A DNA stretch of 12,691 nt from Candidatus Woesearchaeota archaeon (GTDB taxonomy: Archaea; Nanobdellota; Nanobdellia; Woesearchaeales; GW2011-AR9), in NCBI GenBank assembly GCA_016179995.1, contig JACPCC010000099.1:1-12691 (forward strand), in the 5' to 3' direction. Under the pieces are notes generated by a model. That model searched no databases. It was given only the letters and a program-made list of their open reading frames with translations, and was not told the DNA's origin. A program made the position numbers and the translations under genes. Of this stretch, positions 6,322 through 12,691 are shown one piece after another (within the stretch, counting starts at the first letter, position 1; each line of letters opens with the position of its first letter).

Positions 6322-6404
6322 TCTTATCTTCTCATTAAAACGTGTATTTTATATTTCTTTTTGTTTTAAAGAATCTAGAACTGAGCAAGACCTATCAACA
6401 CAAA

Positions 6405-6441
6405 ACGTTTTATAAGTACGTAAAACGTAAAAGTACGTAAA
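6405..6441. promoter_or_regulatory. Probable operator of the AbrB/PIN module
   Basis: Directly upstream of the TATA box (TTTATAAAT, 6443-6451) lie an 8-bp inverted repeat, ACGTTTTA (6405-6412) with TAAAACGT (6421-6428), and an 11-bp direct repeat, AAGTACGTAAA (6414-6424 and 6431-6441). AbrB/MazE-type antitoxins usually bind such repeats to repress their own operon. A regulator bound here would also sit in the shared intergenic region of the radical SAM gene. Confidence 0.6.
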
Positions 6442-6483
6442 GTTTATAAATGTGTGCTGTTTTTCTATGATTGGTGATCTAAA

Positions 6484-6738
6484 ATGACTGAAATTGAAAC
6501 TGCGAAAATGTCAGAGCGAGGACAAATAATTATTCCAAAAGATGTAAGAGATTATATTGAAGCTGGTGAAAGCACAATCTTTACCATTATGCCACTTGAT
6601 AGAGAAACAATAATTATGAAGAAACTAGATAAACTGAAGATGATAGAGGAGTTTAGAAATATTCGCACAAAGGCAAAAGAAAAATTAACTTCTTCTGAGG
6701 TAAATAGAGAGATAAAGAGAATTCGAAAACAAAATTAA
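6484..6738 (+). CDS. AbrB/MazE/SpoVT-family antitoxin
   Basis: This 84-residue DNA-binding protein has the swapped-hairpin AbrB fold. KMSERGQIIIPKDVRDYIEAG (8-28) is the family hallmark, matching S-(K/R)-G-Q-(I/V)-x-(I/L)-P-K-x-(I/V)-R. After this, FTIMPLDRETIIMKKL forms the second beta hairpin. The C-terminal half, rich in K, E and R, is helical and probably wraps and neutralises the toxin. The ribosome binding site GGTGAT lies at 6472-6477, and a TATA at 6443-6451 gives a short leader. The PIN-domain gene starts 9 bp after the stop. By family behaviour it should neutralise the toxin and, alone or with it, repress the operon through the repeats at 6405-6441. Family assignment is strong; the toxin pairing is inferred from context. 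Confidence 0.9.
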   Translation: MTEIETAKMSERGQIIIPKDVRDYIEAGESTIFTIMPLDRETIIMKKLDKLKMIEEFRNIRTKAKEKLTSSEVNREIKRIRKQN

Positions 6739-6747
6739 ATTAGCCTC

Positions 6748-7152
6748 ATGATAAGAGTGGTTTTGGATACAAATATAGTAATCTCAGCAGCAATCTCATC
6801 AGATGGGAATCCAGCTCTAATTTTTGAAATGCTCATACTTGAAGAAATAGAGAACTATACTACACAGAAGATTATTGATGAAATTAAAGCTGTTTTTCAA
6901 CGACCAAGAATAACTAAAATTGTTAGTTTAATTGAACAAAATTTTATGGTAAATACATTTGAACAATTCTCAGAAATAATAACTCCCAATGTTAATTTTA
7001 AAGAGATAAAAGATGATCCCGATGATGACAAATTTCTTGATTGTGCGGTTAGTGTTTCTGCCTACTTCATCATCTCTGGAGATGAACATTTGTTAAAACT
7101 TCAAGAGTTCAGAGGCATAAAAATTATCAATCCGCTGAATTTGTTAAATTGA
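6748..7152 (+). CDS. PIN-domain ribonuclease, toxin of a TA pair (COG1569-like)
   Basis: This 134-residue protein is a PIN-fold RNase of the 'putative toxin component, PIN family' type. It has a Mg-dependent acidic cluster: D7 in VVLDTNIVISA, E45 in the helix KIIDEIKAVF, D94/D98 in the stretch DPDDDKFLDCA (91-100), and D112 in SGDEHLL. All acidic positions expected for catalysis are present, so it should be active. VapC-like PIN toxins cut tRNA or rRNA; the target here cannot be told. The pair is AbrB-type rather than the commoner RHH or Phd antitoxin. ATG 6748 lies 9 bp after the antitoxin stop with no clear SD, suggesting translation coupled to the antitoxin. The gene ends normally, followed by a hairpin at 7211-7236. 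Confidence 0.9.
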   Translation: MIRVVLDTNIVISAAISSDGNPALIFEMLILEEIENYTTQKIIDEIKAVFQRPRITKIVSLIEQNFMVNTFEQFSEIITPNVNFKEIKDDPDDDKFLDCAVSVSAYFIISGDEHLLKLQEFRGIKIINPLNLLN

Positions 7153-7272
7153 TGAATGCAGAAAATAAAGAAACATTTGAAATATAATCAGCTATTTTTC
7201 TATTTTCCATAATGGTTAATTTTATCTCCAACCATTTCTCTAACCCCAATATTCTAAAACATTTACGAAATC
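7153..7272. other. Spacer after the PIN gene, with one hairpin
   Basis: This AT-rich spacer contains a perfect 7-bp inverted repeat, AATGGTT (7211-7217) and AACCATT (7230-7236), with a 12-nt loop and only short T-runs around it. It may help end the toxin transcript. Nothing else was seen before the EF-1A promoter. Confidence 0.35.
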
Positions 7273-7283
7273 TTTATAAATAA
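7273..7283 (+). promoter_or_regulatory. TATA box of the EF-1A/S10 unit
   Basis: TTTATAAATAA is the same sequence as the L7Ae operon TATA. Initiation near 7303 would give a leader of about 90 nt that ends in a strong ribosome binding site (GGAGGAAA, 7380-7387). A second, weaker candidate, CCTATAAACA near 7332-7341, would shorten the leader to about 30 nt. Confidence 0.65.
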
Positions 7284-7393
7284 ACATCTTTAACGTGCTT
7301 TATTGACAGTTATTCATACTGTGTAAATAAAACCTATAAACATGGTAATAAAAAATATAAAAAACAACCTTAATCTCACGGAGGAAACAGAAG

Positions 7394-8689
7394 ATGGCAA
7401 AAACAAAAGAACACATTAACTTAGTATTTATTGGTCACGTCGACCACGGAAAATCAACTACCGTTGGTAGATTACTTTACGATACAGGAAACATCGACGA
7501 ACAGGAAATGCGTAAGCTGAAAGAGAAAGCACAGCAATTAGGTAAAGCTGGTTTCGAGTTCGCTTTCGTAATGGACAACTTGAAAGAAGAACAAGAGAGA
7601 GGAGTTACTATTGACTTATCTCACAAACGCTTTGATTCAGATAAGTATTACTTCACTATTATCGACGCTCCAGGACACAAAGATTTTATCAAAAACATGA
7701 TTACTGGCGCTTCTCAAGCAGATTGTGCAGTATTAGTAGTTTCCGGAAACCCAGGAGACGGTGTACAAGCACAAACTATCGAACACTTAAAATTATCCAA
7801 AATTTTTGGTGTCGGACAATTAGTTGTAGCTGTCAACAAGATGGATATGGCTAAATATGAAGAAGCCCGCTTTAACCAAGTTGTAGAAGAAGTAAAGAAA
7901 CATGCTACCCAAGCAGGTTGGAAAGCAGATAAAGTACGCTTTATCCCTATTGCTTCCTTCCCAGGAGAAAACATTGCTAAGAAAACTACTAATATGTCTT
8001 GGTGGAAAGGCGATTGTTTATTAGAAGCTATCAACAAGTTTGATGTTCCTGCTAAACCTACTAACTTACCTTTGCGTTTGCCTTTGCAAGACGTTTATAA
8101 TATCACCGGTATTGGTGTAGTTCCAGTAGGTAGAGTAGAAACTGGAATAATGAAAGTCGGCGACAAAGTTATGATTGTACCTGGTAGAGAAGGAAAAGGC
8201 GTTCCTGGTGAAGTCAAAACTATTGAAATGCACCACGAACAAGTTACTCAAGCTGAACCTGGAGATAACATTGGTTTCAACGTTAGAGGTATTGGTAAGA
8301 AAGATATTGCTCGGGGAGACGTTTTAGGCCACGCTGATCATGTTCCAACTGTAGCTAGTGAATTCACAGCTCAAATAGTTATCTTGAACCATCCTACTGT
8401 TGTAACTGTCGGTTATACTCCGGTATTCCACATCCATACAGCTCAAGTAGCCTGTCAGTTAACTAAGATAATCAAGAAAATGAATCCTGCTAGCGGTGAA
8501 GAAGTTACTACAGATAAAGAAATCCTTCGCAATGGAGACGCAGCTGTAGTTCAGCTTAAGCCAATGCAGCCTATAGTTATTGAGAAAAATTCCGAAATCC
8601 CGCAGATGTCTAAGTTTGCTGTTAGAGATTCAGGAGTCACAGTAGCTGCAGGTATGTGTATTGACATCGTCAAGAAGACGTTAGAATAA
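7394..8689 (+). CDS. tuf: Translation elongation factor aEF-1A
   Basis: EF-1A brings aminoacyl-tRNA to the ribosomal A site as a GTP complex. The protein has 431 residues, the normal archaeal length. Visible motifs are G1 GHVDHGKST (14-22), switch I with [17 protein letters not shown] (61-77), G3 DAPGH (91-95) and G4 NKMD (148-151). Domains II and III follow, including [23 protein letters not shown] and a C-terminal [18 protein letters not shown]. The G5 region reads PIAS instead of the usual PISA/PISG, a minor oddity. Unlike EF-2 in this window, the P-loop aspartate (D17) and RGVTI are intact. SD GGAGGAAA lies just before the ATG. S10 follows 71 bp downstream, the classical archaeal tuf-rps10 order. 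Identification is secure. Confidence 0.98.
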   Translation: MAKTKEHINLVFIGHVDHGKSTTVGRLLYDTGNIDEQEMRKLKEKAQQLGKAGFEFAFVMDNLKEEQERGVTIDLSHKRFDSDKYYFTIIDAPGHKDFIKNMITGASQADCAVLVVSGNPGDGVQAQTIEHLKLSKIFGVGQLVVAVNKMDMAKYEEARFNQVVEEVKKHATQAGWKADKVRFIPIASFPGENIAKKTTNMSWWKGDCLLEAINKFDVPAKPTNLPLRLPLQDVYNITGIGVVPVGRVETGIMKVGDKVMIVPGREGKGVPGEVKTIEMHHEQVTQAEPGDNIGFNVRGIGKKDIARGDVLGHADHVPTVASEFTAQIVILNHPTVVTVGYTPVFHIHTAQVACQLTKIIKKMNPASGEEVTTDKEILRNGDAAVVQLKPMQPIVIEKNSEIPQMSKFAVRDSGVTVAAGMCIDIVKKTLE

Positions 8690-8705
8690 ATTTAAATAAA
8701 TCTGT

Positions 8706-8745
8706 TTGGGTTTTTCCCAAGCATGATAAATTTTAATTTATCATG
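8706..8745 (+). promoter_or_regulatory. Two tandem hairpins between EF-1A and S10
   Basis: TTGGG (8706-8710) pairs with CCCAA (8716-8720) over five T. Next to it is a perfect 24-nt palindrome-like repeat, CATGATAAATT (8722-8732) with AATTTATCATG (8735-8745). Neither is followed by a T-run, so a simple terminator is unlikely. They may mark an RNA processing or stabilising site separating the abundant EF-1A message from S10, which lacks a clear SD. Confidence 0.5.
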
Positions 8746-8760
8746 TAGAAATAAATAAAA

Positions 8761-9075
8761 ATGACACAACACGCCAGAATAAAATTAGCCAGTATTGATA
8801 TTGATAAAATCAATGAAATCTGCACTAACATCAAAGATATTGCAGAAAAGACCGGTGTGGAATTACGCGGACCTATCCCACTTCCTACTAAAAAGCTGAA
8901 AGTAACCACCAGAAAATCCCCTTGCGGAAACGGAACAGCCACTTGGGAAAGATATGAAATGCGTGTTCATAAACGTCTGATTGATCTTGGCGCTGATGAA
9001 CGTACTTTACGTTTAGTCATGCGTGTACCAATTCCTGAAGGTCTCAATATAGAAATTGAGATGGTCGATAATTAA
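8761..9075 (+). CDS. rps10: Ribosomal protein uS10 (archaeal type)
   Basis: This small-subunit head protein matches the archaeal/eukaryotic S10 (S20e) pattern along its whole 104 residues. The segments are ARIKLAS near the start, IKDIAEKTGVELRGPIPLP (24-42), a KVTTRKSPCGNGTATWE loop, YEMRVHKRLIDLGADERTLR, and the final VPIPEGLNIEIEMVD. Length is normal. It lies behind EF-1A as in most archaea. No SD is visible before ATG 8761. The upstream sequence is A-rich after two hairpins (8706-8745), so translation may rely on re-initiation or on a processed leaderless end. T-tracts after the stop probably terminate the unit. Confidence 0.97.
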   Translation: MTQHARIKLASIDIDKINEICTNIKDIAEKTGVELRGPIPLPTKKLKVTTRKSPCGNGTATWERYEMRVHKRLIDLGADERTLRLVMRVPIPEGLNIEIEMVDN

Positions 9076-9089
9076 AATTTTTATTAACT

Positions 9090-9143
9090 TTTATAATCTC
9101 TCTCTTTTTTAATCTTATTTTTATCTTTTTTCTTCTCTTTATT
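9090..9143 (+). terminator. T-tract region after S10
   Basis: The plus strand downstream of S10 consists of repeated T-runs (several of 4-6 T, CTCTCTCTTTTTT, TTTTTATC, TCTTTTTTC). It is well suited to archaeal U-tract termination of the EF-1A/S10 transcript before the convergent fic remnant. Confidence 0.5.
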
Positions 9144-9188
9144 TAAAAAATTTAATTTATATAATTTTTAATTCTAATTAGTTTCTTT

Positions 9189-10144
9189 TTAATCTGTGGT
9201 TGAATTTTTAACTTGATATCTTAGAAGATTAGTACTATTCTTTTTATATCTCTCCAACAGTCCAACTAAAAACTCTTCATGTTGTTCAGTTACTATGGTC
9301 ATTTTTGTTCGATCATGACTTACTTGGATGGTTGGGGCTAGTCCTTGTGCTATCAACGCTTTTCTAAGTACGTTTCTTATACCCAATATAGTATTTCTTG
9401 GACCTCTTAAATCAACATCAACCTCATATCTGCATAGGTTTGACATTTTCTCTTCTAGCGACTCGGCACTATCATTAACTTTTCCTTGGATATAATGTAT
9501 GAATCTTAACTCAGCATAAGATTGATTTTCAAACATACTATCTTGACCAGAGCGTTCTCTAAAAGCCCTAGTTGCATCTTCAATATGATCTAAATAAGTA
9601 GGCCTCTCTGTGTGTTTAATAGTCACTGGGTAATGTCATTGTGGTATAAAATCATATTTTGCATAAGTCGAGATGTTCGTCCGTTTCCATCAGATAACGG
9701 ATGTATCAAAGAAAAATAAAGATGAAAACATAATGCTCTTTCTAATATTCTTATATCTGGATTATTTACATAAGAAAGTAACTTATTCATTTCTCTTTCA
9801 ACTTTAGCAGGGTTAGTCATAACATAAATATTTTCTTTACCTGCTATACGAACACTTTCATTTCGATATCCACTGAGTCTCTGATCTATTTCTCTAGCTA
9901 CTTGACAAATCAAGCCCATATCCATAGTACCATTATAGTGTTCAAGAGAAATATCCCAGGCTTTCAATAATCTTTGATGCGTTGCTTTACTGGTGGAATC
10001 TACTTCTAATTTATCTGAGTGAGAAATGGCATCAAAATTTAGTGTTTTAAGGGCTTAATCATTTAATTCATCAGTATATAAAAAATGATTTCTAATTTTA
10101 TCTAATGTCAACTCTAGTTCTGAAAATAGTTTTTCATCTAACAT
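9189..10144 (-). pseudogene. fic: Fic-domain protein gene, broken by a stop codon and a frameshift
   Basis: Fic proteins usually transfer AMP from ATP to target proteins. The catalytic motif is intact: HPLSDGNGRTSR, coded around 9655-9695, matches HxFx(D/E)GNGRxxR with leucine for the phenylalanine. Upstream, SDKLEV resembles a weakened (S/T)xxxE(G/N) inhibitory helix. The natural reading frame begins at ATG 10144, where a TATA (GTTTATAAAC, 10166-10175) lies about 26 bp upstream. It meets TAA after 29 codons (10055-10057). A second lesion near 9633-9634 shifts the frame just after the motif. Dropping two bases there restores HND-YPVTIKHTERPTYLDH, the usual Fic continuation. The 3' part (9626-9189) then runs on to about 318 codons in all, normal for such proteins. 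Two independent lesions argue for decay, although a sequencing error at either is possible. Confidence 0.82.
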
Positions 10145-10359
10145 AATTCTCTCATTATCTTGTCTGTTTATAAACTTTTTGAGAGTAACACTACTTTACA
10201 GTAATTATTACAGTTAAGGTAACACTATAGTTTAGATTATCTTTACTCAATATTTAATTATTTAATTAGATTAATAGTTAAAGAAATTAATCAGATATTT
10301 CTCTATTTTTTCTTTTCCTTCCACAACATATTAAAATAATCGCCTAAACTAAGCTTTAT
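10145..10359. promoter_or_regulatory. Divergent promoter region of fic remnant and dus
   Basis: The region holds the minus-strand TATA of fic (10166-10175) and, for dus, a TATA-like ATATTAAAATAA (10328-10339) centred about 27 bp before ATG 10360, indicating a leaderless dus mRNA. Behind the fic box lie a direct repeat GTAACACTA (10185-10193 and 10219-10227), a TTACAGT pair (10196-10202 and 10208-10214) and a palindrome GTAATTATTAC (10201-10211). They resemble an operator whose regulator is not known. The remainder is plain AT-rich sequence. Confidence 0.5.
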
Positions 10360-11304
10360 ATGACTAAACTTCCAAACTTTTCTAGCAGAGCTTTTTTTGC
10401 TCCCATGGCTGGTCTGTCTGATCCAGCTCTGCGTTTATTATGCAAAGAATTAGGAGCCGGTTTAGTGGTTACAGAATTTATCAGCATCCATGCCGTGACA
10501 GCCAAAGCTGAAGATATAACTAAATTTATAGAGTTTTCTGAAAAAGAACGCCCTTTGGCAGTGCAATTATTTGGTTCTGATAGAGAAAAATTAAAGCAAG
10601 CAGTAAAAATAGTAGAGCCTTATTTTGATATTATTGATTATAATATGGGTTGTCCTGCTCCACATATCACTGAGCAAATGGCTTGTTCTGCTTTGCTTCA
10701 AGAGCCAGAACTAACCAGGAAAATATTTCGCACGTTAGTTCAATCTACTTCCAAGCCAGTTTCTGTTAAAATGAGAGCAGGAATTACTAAACCAGATAAA
10801 TGGCAGACTATTGCTAAAATTGCTGAGGAAGAAGGTTTATCTATGATTACCTTTCATCCACGTACAGTAAAACAAGGTTATTCAGGTAAATCTGACTGGA
10901 GCCAAATTAAAGAGTTAAAACATTTGGTTAAAATACCTATCGTTGGAAATGGGGATATTCAAACTCCGGAAGACGCCAAGCGGATGATTGAAGAAACTGG
11001 CTGTGATTATGTCATGATTGGGCGTGCTGCCGCTAAAAACCCCTTTCTCTTTCAGCAAATTAATACCTATTTTTTAACTGGATCTTATGCATCAATAACT
11101 CCCAAAGAAAGACTAAAATATTTTTTTAAGTATTTAGATTACTCTAACAATTTTGAGATTAAAACTTCTCTAATTAAAATGCAGGCAATTAACTTTTCCT
11201 CTGGATGTCCTGGTAGTAAAGAATTGAGAACTAAATTGGGCAAATCAAATACATTTGAAGAGATTAATGAATTAATGACAGAATTTTATGATCAATTAAA
11301 TTGA
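10360..11304 (+). CDS. dus: tRNA-dihydrouridine synthase
   Basis: This flavoenzyme reduces uridines in the tRNA D-loop or nearby positions to dihydrouridine. The 314 residues contain the FMN-binding TIM-barrel signature FFAPMAGLSDPALRLL (12-27), QLFGSD (69-74) and DYNMGCPAP with C98, the catalytic cysteine position. They also contain K137 in VKMRAG, H166 in FHPRT (165-169), GNGDI (196-200) and the phosphate-binding IGRAAAKNP (220-228). A helical C-terminal domain for tRNA binding follows. After the cysteine the usual GAGAALL reads MACSALL, a modest variation. The gene appears leaderless, with a TATA-like box about 27 bp upstream. It stands alone, convergent with the prepilin peptidase across the structured block at 11351-11679. 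Family is certain; the tRNA position modified is not. Confidence 0.95.
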   Translation: MTKLPNFSSRAFFAPMAGLSDPALRLLCKELGAGLVVTEFISIHAVTAKAEDITKFIEFSEKERPLAVQLFGSDREKLKQAVKIVEPYFDIIDYNMGCPAPHITEQMACSALLQEPELTRKIFRTLVQSTSKPVSVKMRAGITKPDKWQTIAKIAEEEGLSMITFHPRTVKQGYSGKSDWSQIKELKHLVKIPIVGNGDIQTPEDAKRMIEETGCDYVMIGRAAAKNPFLFQQINTYFLTGSYASITPKERLKYFFKYLDYSNNFEIKTSLIKMQAINFSSGCPGSKELRTKLGKSNTFEEINELMTEFYDQLN

Positions 11305-11350
11305 TGATGTACTTATAATCATGATAATTATTTCATTTTTTAAATAAAAA

Positions 11351-11679
11351 CCGCCACCGGTCGGACAATCAGAAAAACACCGTTTTTCTTGGTGAGAAAC
11401 GTTGTTTCTCGTTTGAACCGACAATCCCAGAGGGATCAGTTGTCTTATCCGGAAATTCGAGATTCGTCTTTATAATGCTTAATTGCTCAAGCATATAATC
11501 TGACGCAATACCAGATTATGCGACGGTGGCAGGAATATAAGTTGTGCGTTTATATTGTTAAATTCTCCGTCGCGCCCAGAATCCGCAGATTCTCAGGATG
11601 CGACGGTGGCAGGAATATAAGTTGTGCGTTTATATTGTTAAATTCTCCGTCGCGCCCAGAATCCGCAGATTCTCAGGAT
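11351..11679 (+). ncRNA. Candidate structured RNA or inserted element between convergent genes
   Basis: This block is a chain of perfect hairpins, noticeably richer in G and C than its AT-rich flanks. They are AGAAAAA/TTTTTCT (11371-11389), GAGAAAC/GTTTCTC (11394-11410), GACAA-TCCC/GGGA-TTGTC (11420-11444), ATGCTT/AAGCAT (11475-11494), ATAATCTG/CAGATTAT (11495-11519), and GCGACGG/CCGTCGC (11520-11573) enclosing AATATAA/TTATATT. The last is AGAATC/GATTCT (11578-11593). GCCACCG (11353-11359) can pair with CGGTGGC (11524-11530, repeated at 11604-11610), closing a multibranched domain of about 180 nt. Both neighbouring genes end here, so it is not a leader. A TATA-like CTTATAATC (11313-11321) could start a transcript near 11340. 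Strand is assumed. I could not match it to RNase P, SRP, 5S or tRNA. No coding frame explains it. Confidence 0.6.
11520..11679. repeat. Perfect 80-bp tandem duplication
   Basis: Two head-to-tail identical units, 11520-11599 and 11600-11679, begin GCGACGGTGGCAGG and end CAGATTCTCAGGAT. Identity extends two bases further upstream of each unit. Each unit carries two hairpins (GCGACGG/CCGTCGC and AGAATC/GATTCT). Absence of any difference implies a recent event or an assembly artefact. Confidence 0.95.
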
Positions 11680-11741
11680 ATTAATCATTGAAGATTATTT
11701 CTATTTTTTTAAAATATTATCAAAGAAGAAGTTATAACCCT

Positions 11742-12584
11742 CTAAAACTTCATCCAATTCCAAATCCCTGTTCTAAACATCAACAAAATATAAGCCAGCA
11801 AGAAACATGGGACAAAGGGGATTCCTTCTTTAATCATAACTTCTTTCAGCAAACTACTTTTATACAACTTATTCAACTTTAACAAATCGTTTTTTTCTAG
11901 TGTTTTATGCTCTAAAATAATTTTTCCTTTCACTTTAACTTCTTTGGCCAGCCAATCCCCTTCTGTCAATTTTTCCACTGAAATTGAACGATAGAAGCAG
12001 TGCTTCTCTACTATTCCCAATAATAAAAAAAAGTAAAAGAAAGGCAATGGAAAAAAAACAAACGGCAAAAACATTCTTTGGATAATGGCTAAAACTATAA
12101 TTAATATGGTAGTTCCCGCTAATATTAAATGTAGTAGACGATAATCCTGTAATTCTTCCCGAAACTTATGGAATACTATTTTTCTTCTTATAACTGCTAG
12201 ATAAACCACCCATCCTAAACCATAGACTGCTCCGCAGAACAACAATGCAAAAAAGAAGAACAACAGCTCCCAGCTTGATGCTTGAAATGGCAAATCTATG
12301 CCAATAGCTGCTCCTAAGCCCATCAATAATTTTGTGTCCCCGCCGCCCCATTGTCCTAACTTATAGAGTAAATAGCCAATTAAAAATAAGATAGTAAAAC
12401 CAAGCACACCACTTTCTATAATCCACCAATTATCTGATAAGATAGAAGCTATTAATTCTATTCCTAACACAGAAAAAAGTAAACCATAACTAATCCAATC
12501 AGGTACTTCTTTTGTGCGTAAATCACAATACGATGCAGCTGCGAGAGCTACAAACGCAATAACACCTATCAAGACCTCTATCAT
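11742..12584 (-). CDS. A24-family prepilin/preflagellin peptidase (archaeal type)
   Basis: This membrane aspartyl protease cuts class III signal peptides of archaeal pilins and archaellins. The two catalytic aspartates are visible: D21 in SYCDLRTKEVPDW (18-30) and D83 in the GxGD motif GGGDTKLL (80-87). Hydrophobic spans lie at about 3-20, 32-50, 57-76, 105-130, 150-168, 172-192 and 255-275. Between the last two is a soluble segment with LTEGDWLAKEVKVKGKI (about 207-223) before GIPFVPCFLLAYI. This resembles the archaeal type II C-terminal domain attached to many such peptidases. At 280 residues it is normal for that form. A TATA-like element (12604-12614) lies about 25 bp before the ATG, so the mRNA is probably leaderless. 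No pilin or assembly ATPase gene is in the window, so the substrates are elsewhere. Confidence 0.9.
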   Translation of the reverse strand: MIEVLIGVIAFVALAAASYCDLRTKEVPDWISYGLLFSVLGIELIASILSDNWWIIESGVLGFTILFLIGYLLYKLGQWGGGDTKLLMGLGAAIGIDLPFQASSWELLFFFFALLFCGAVYGLGWVVYLAVIRRKIVFHKFREELQDYRLLHLILAGTTILIIVLAIIQRMFLPFVFFPLPFFYFFLLLGIVEKHCFYRSISVEKLTEGDWLAKEVKVKGKIILEHKTLEKNDLLKLNKLYKSSLLKEVMIKEGIPFVPCFLLAYILLMFRTGIWNWMKF

Positions 12585-12586
12585 AA

Positions 12587-12653
12587 AACTAAGGAGTTCT
12601 AAAGAGTATATTAAGTTTTCTCAAAAGAAACATTTAAAATAAACTCTTTAGTT
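12587..12653. repeat. Imperfect inverted repeat flanking the peptidase promoter
   Basis: AACTAAGGAGTT (12587-12598) and AACTCTTTAGTT (12642-12653) are inverted copies matching at 11 of 12 positions. CTAAAGAG (12599-12606) also pairs with CTCTTTAG (12644-12651). They bracket the TATA box of the prepilin peptidase and could be an operator or the end of the preceding transcript. Confidence 0.35.
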
Positions 12654-12690
12654 ATATTAAACTTTTTTTTATCCAATCTCTTTCAGCCTT
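12652..12690 (-). CDS. Possible 3' end of a further minus-strand gene
   Basis: Read on the minus strand, the last 39 bases give KAERDWIKKSLI followed by TAA, a plausible charged C-terminus upstream of the peptidase gene. Another frame also stays open for six codons (RLKEIG, then stop). Too little remains to name a product or to be sure that it is coding. Confidence 0.25.
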   Translation of the reverse strand, partial: KAERDWIKKSLI

Positions 12691-12691
12691 T

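Noticed and set aside
7714..8037. Long minus-strand open frame inside EF-1A, and similar frames inside EF-2
   Set aside because: They lie wholly antisense to highly conserved genes, have no start signals, and their sequences resemble no protein family.
9623..9640. Programmed ribosomal frameshift joining the two fic frames
   Set aside because: No slippery heptamer or downstream pseudoknot stands out at the site, and a separate in-frame stop lies upstream at 10055-10057, so decay is the simpler reading.
11351..11679. Integron attC array or short CRISPR array, because of the 80-bp repeat units with inverted repeats
   Set aside because: There are only two identical units with no unique spacers between them, no cassette genes, no integrase and no cas genes. 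The attC core sites are not evident.
11688..11882. Small plus-strand open frame after the structured block
   Set aside because: It overlaps the prepilin peptidase on the other strand, has no ribosome binding site, and its low-complexity sequence looks like an antisense shadow.

Overview
The window looks like a chromosomal segment of a low-GC archaeon. The evidence is a set of archaeal/eukaryotic-type translation genes (L7Ae, S28e, L24e, EF-2 with a diphthamide-type loop, EF-1A, archaeal S10), an archaeal A24 prepilin/preflagellin peptidase, and TATA boxes placed about 25 bp before several start codons with little or no leader. Very AT-rich spacers, tiny orphan proteins and divergent EF-2 and NDK sequences fit a DPANN-type lineage (Woesearchaeota/Pacearchaeota-like). 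That placement is inference, because the window has no rRNA to test it.

Layout: 1-288 is the start of a minus-strand minimal nucleotidyltransferase. 551-1938 is the plus-strand operon L7Ae - S28e - L24e - NDK, preceded by a structured leader. EF-2 follows (2111-4312), then a small unknown gene (4362-4649). 4675-4849 is a short mobile-element-like insertion: 13-bp terminal inverted repeats flanked exactly by an 8-bp direct repeat. Next come a small unknown gene (4929-5276) and a convergent radical SAM gene (5299-6321). An AbrB-type antitoxin / PIN toxin pair (6484-7152) follows, then EF-1A and S10 (7394-9075) separated by two hairpins. A decayed fic gene lies on the minus strand (9189-10144). 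A leaderless tRNA-dihydrouridine synthase follows (10360-11304). 11351-11679 is a highly structured intergenic block holding a perfect 80-bp tandem duplication. The window closes with a minus-strand prepilin peptidase (11742-12584) and a few codons of what may be another minus-strand gene.

How the genes fit together: most of the window serves translation (ribosomal proteins, both elongation factors, tRNA modification, nucleotide supply through NDK). Toxin/antitoxin-like genes are interspersed: an MntA-like nucleotidyltransferase, AbrB-PIN, and a broken Fic protein. No known multi-gene defence or mobile system is complete here. The best candidates for something undescribed are the two structured, relatively GC-rich intergenic elements at 4675-4849 and 11316-11716. 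The first has the anatomy of a non-autonomous transposable element (MITE). The second looks like an independent structured RNA or a second kind of inserted element, with its 3' portion recently duplicated.
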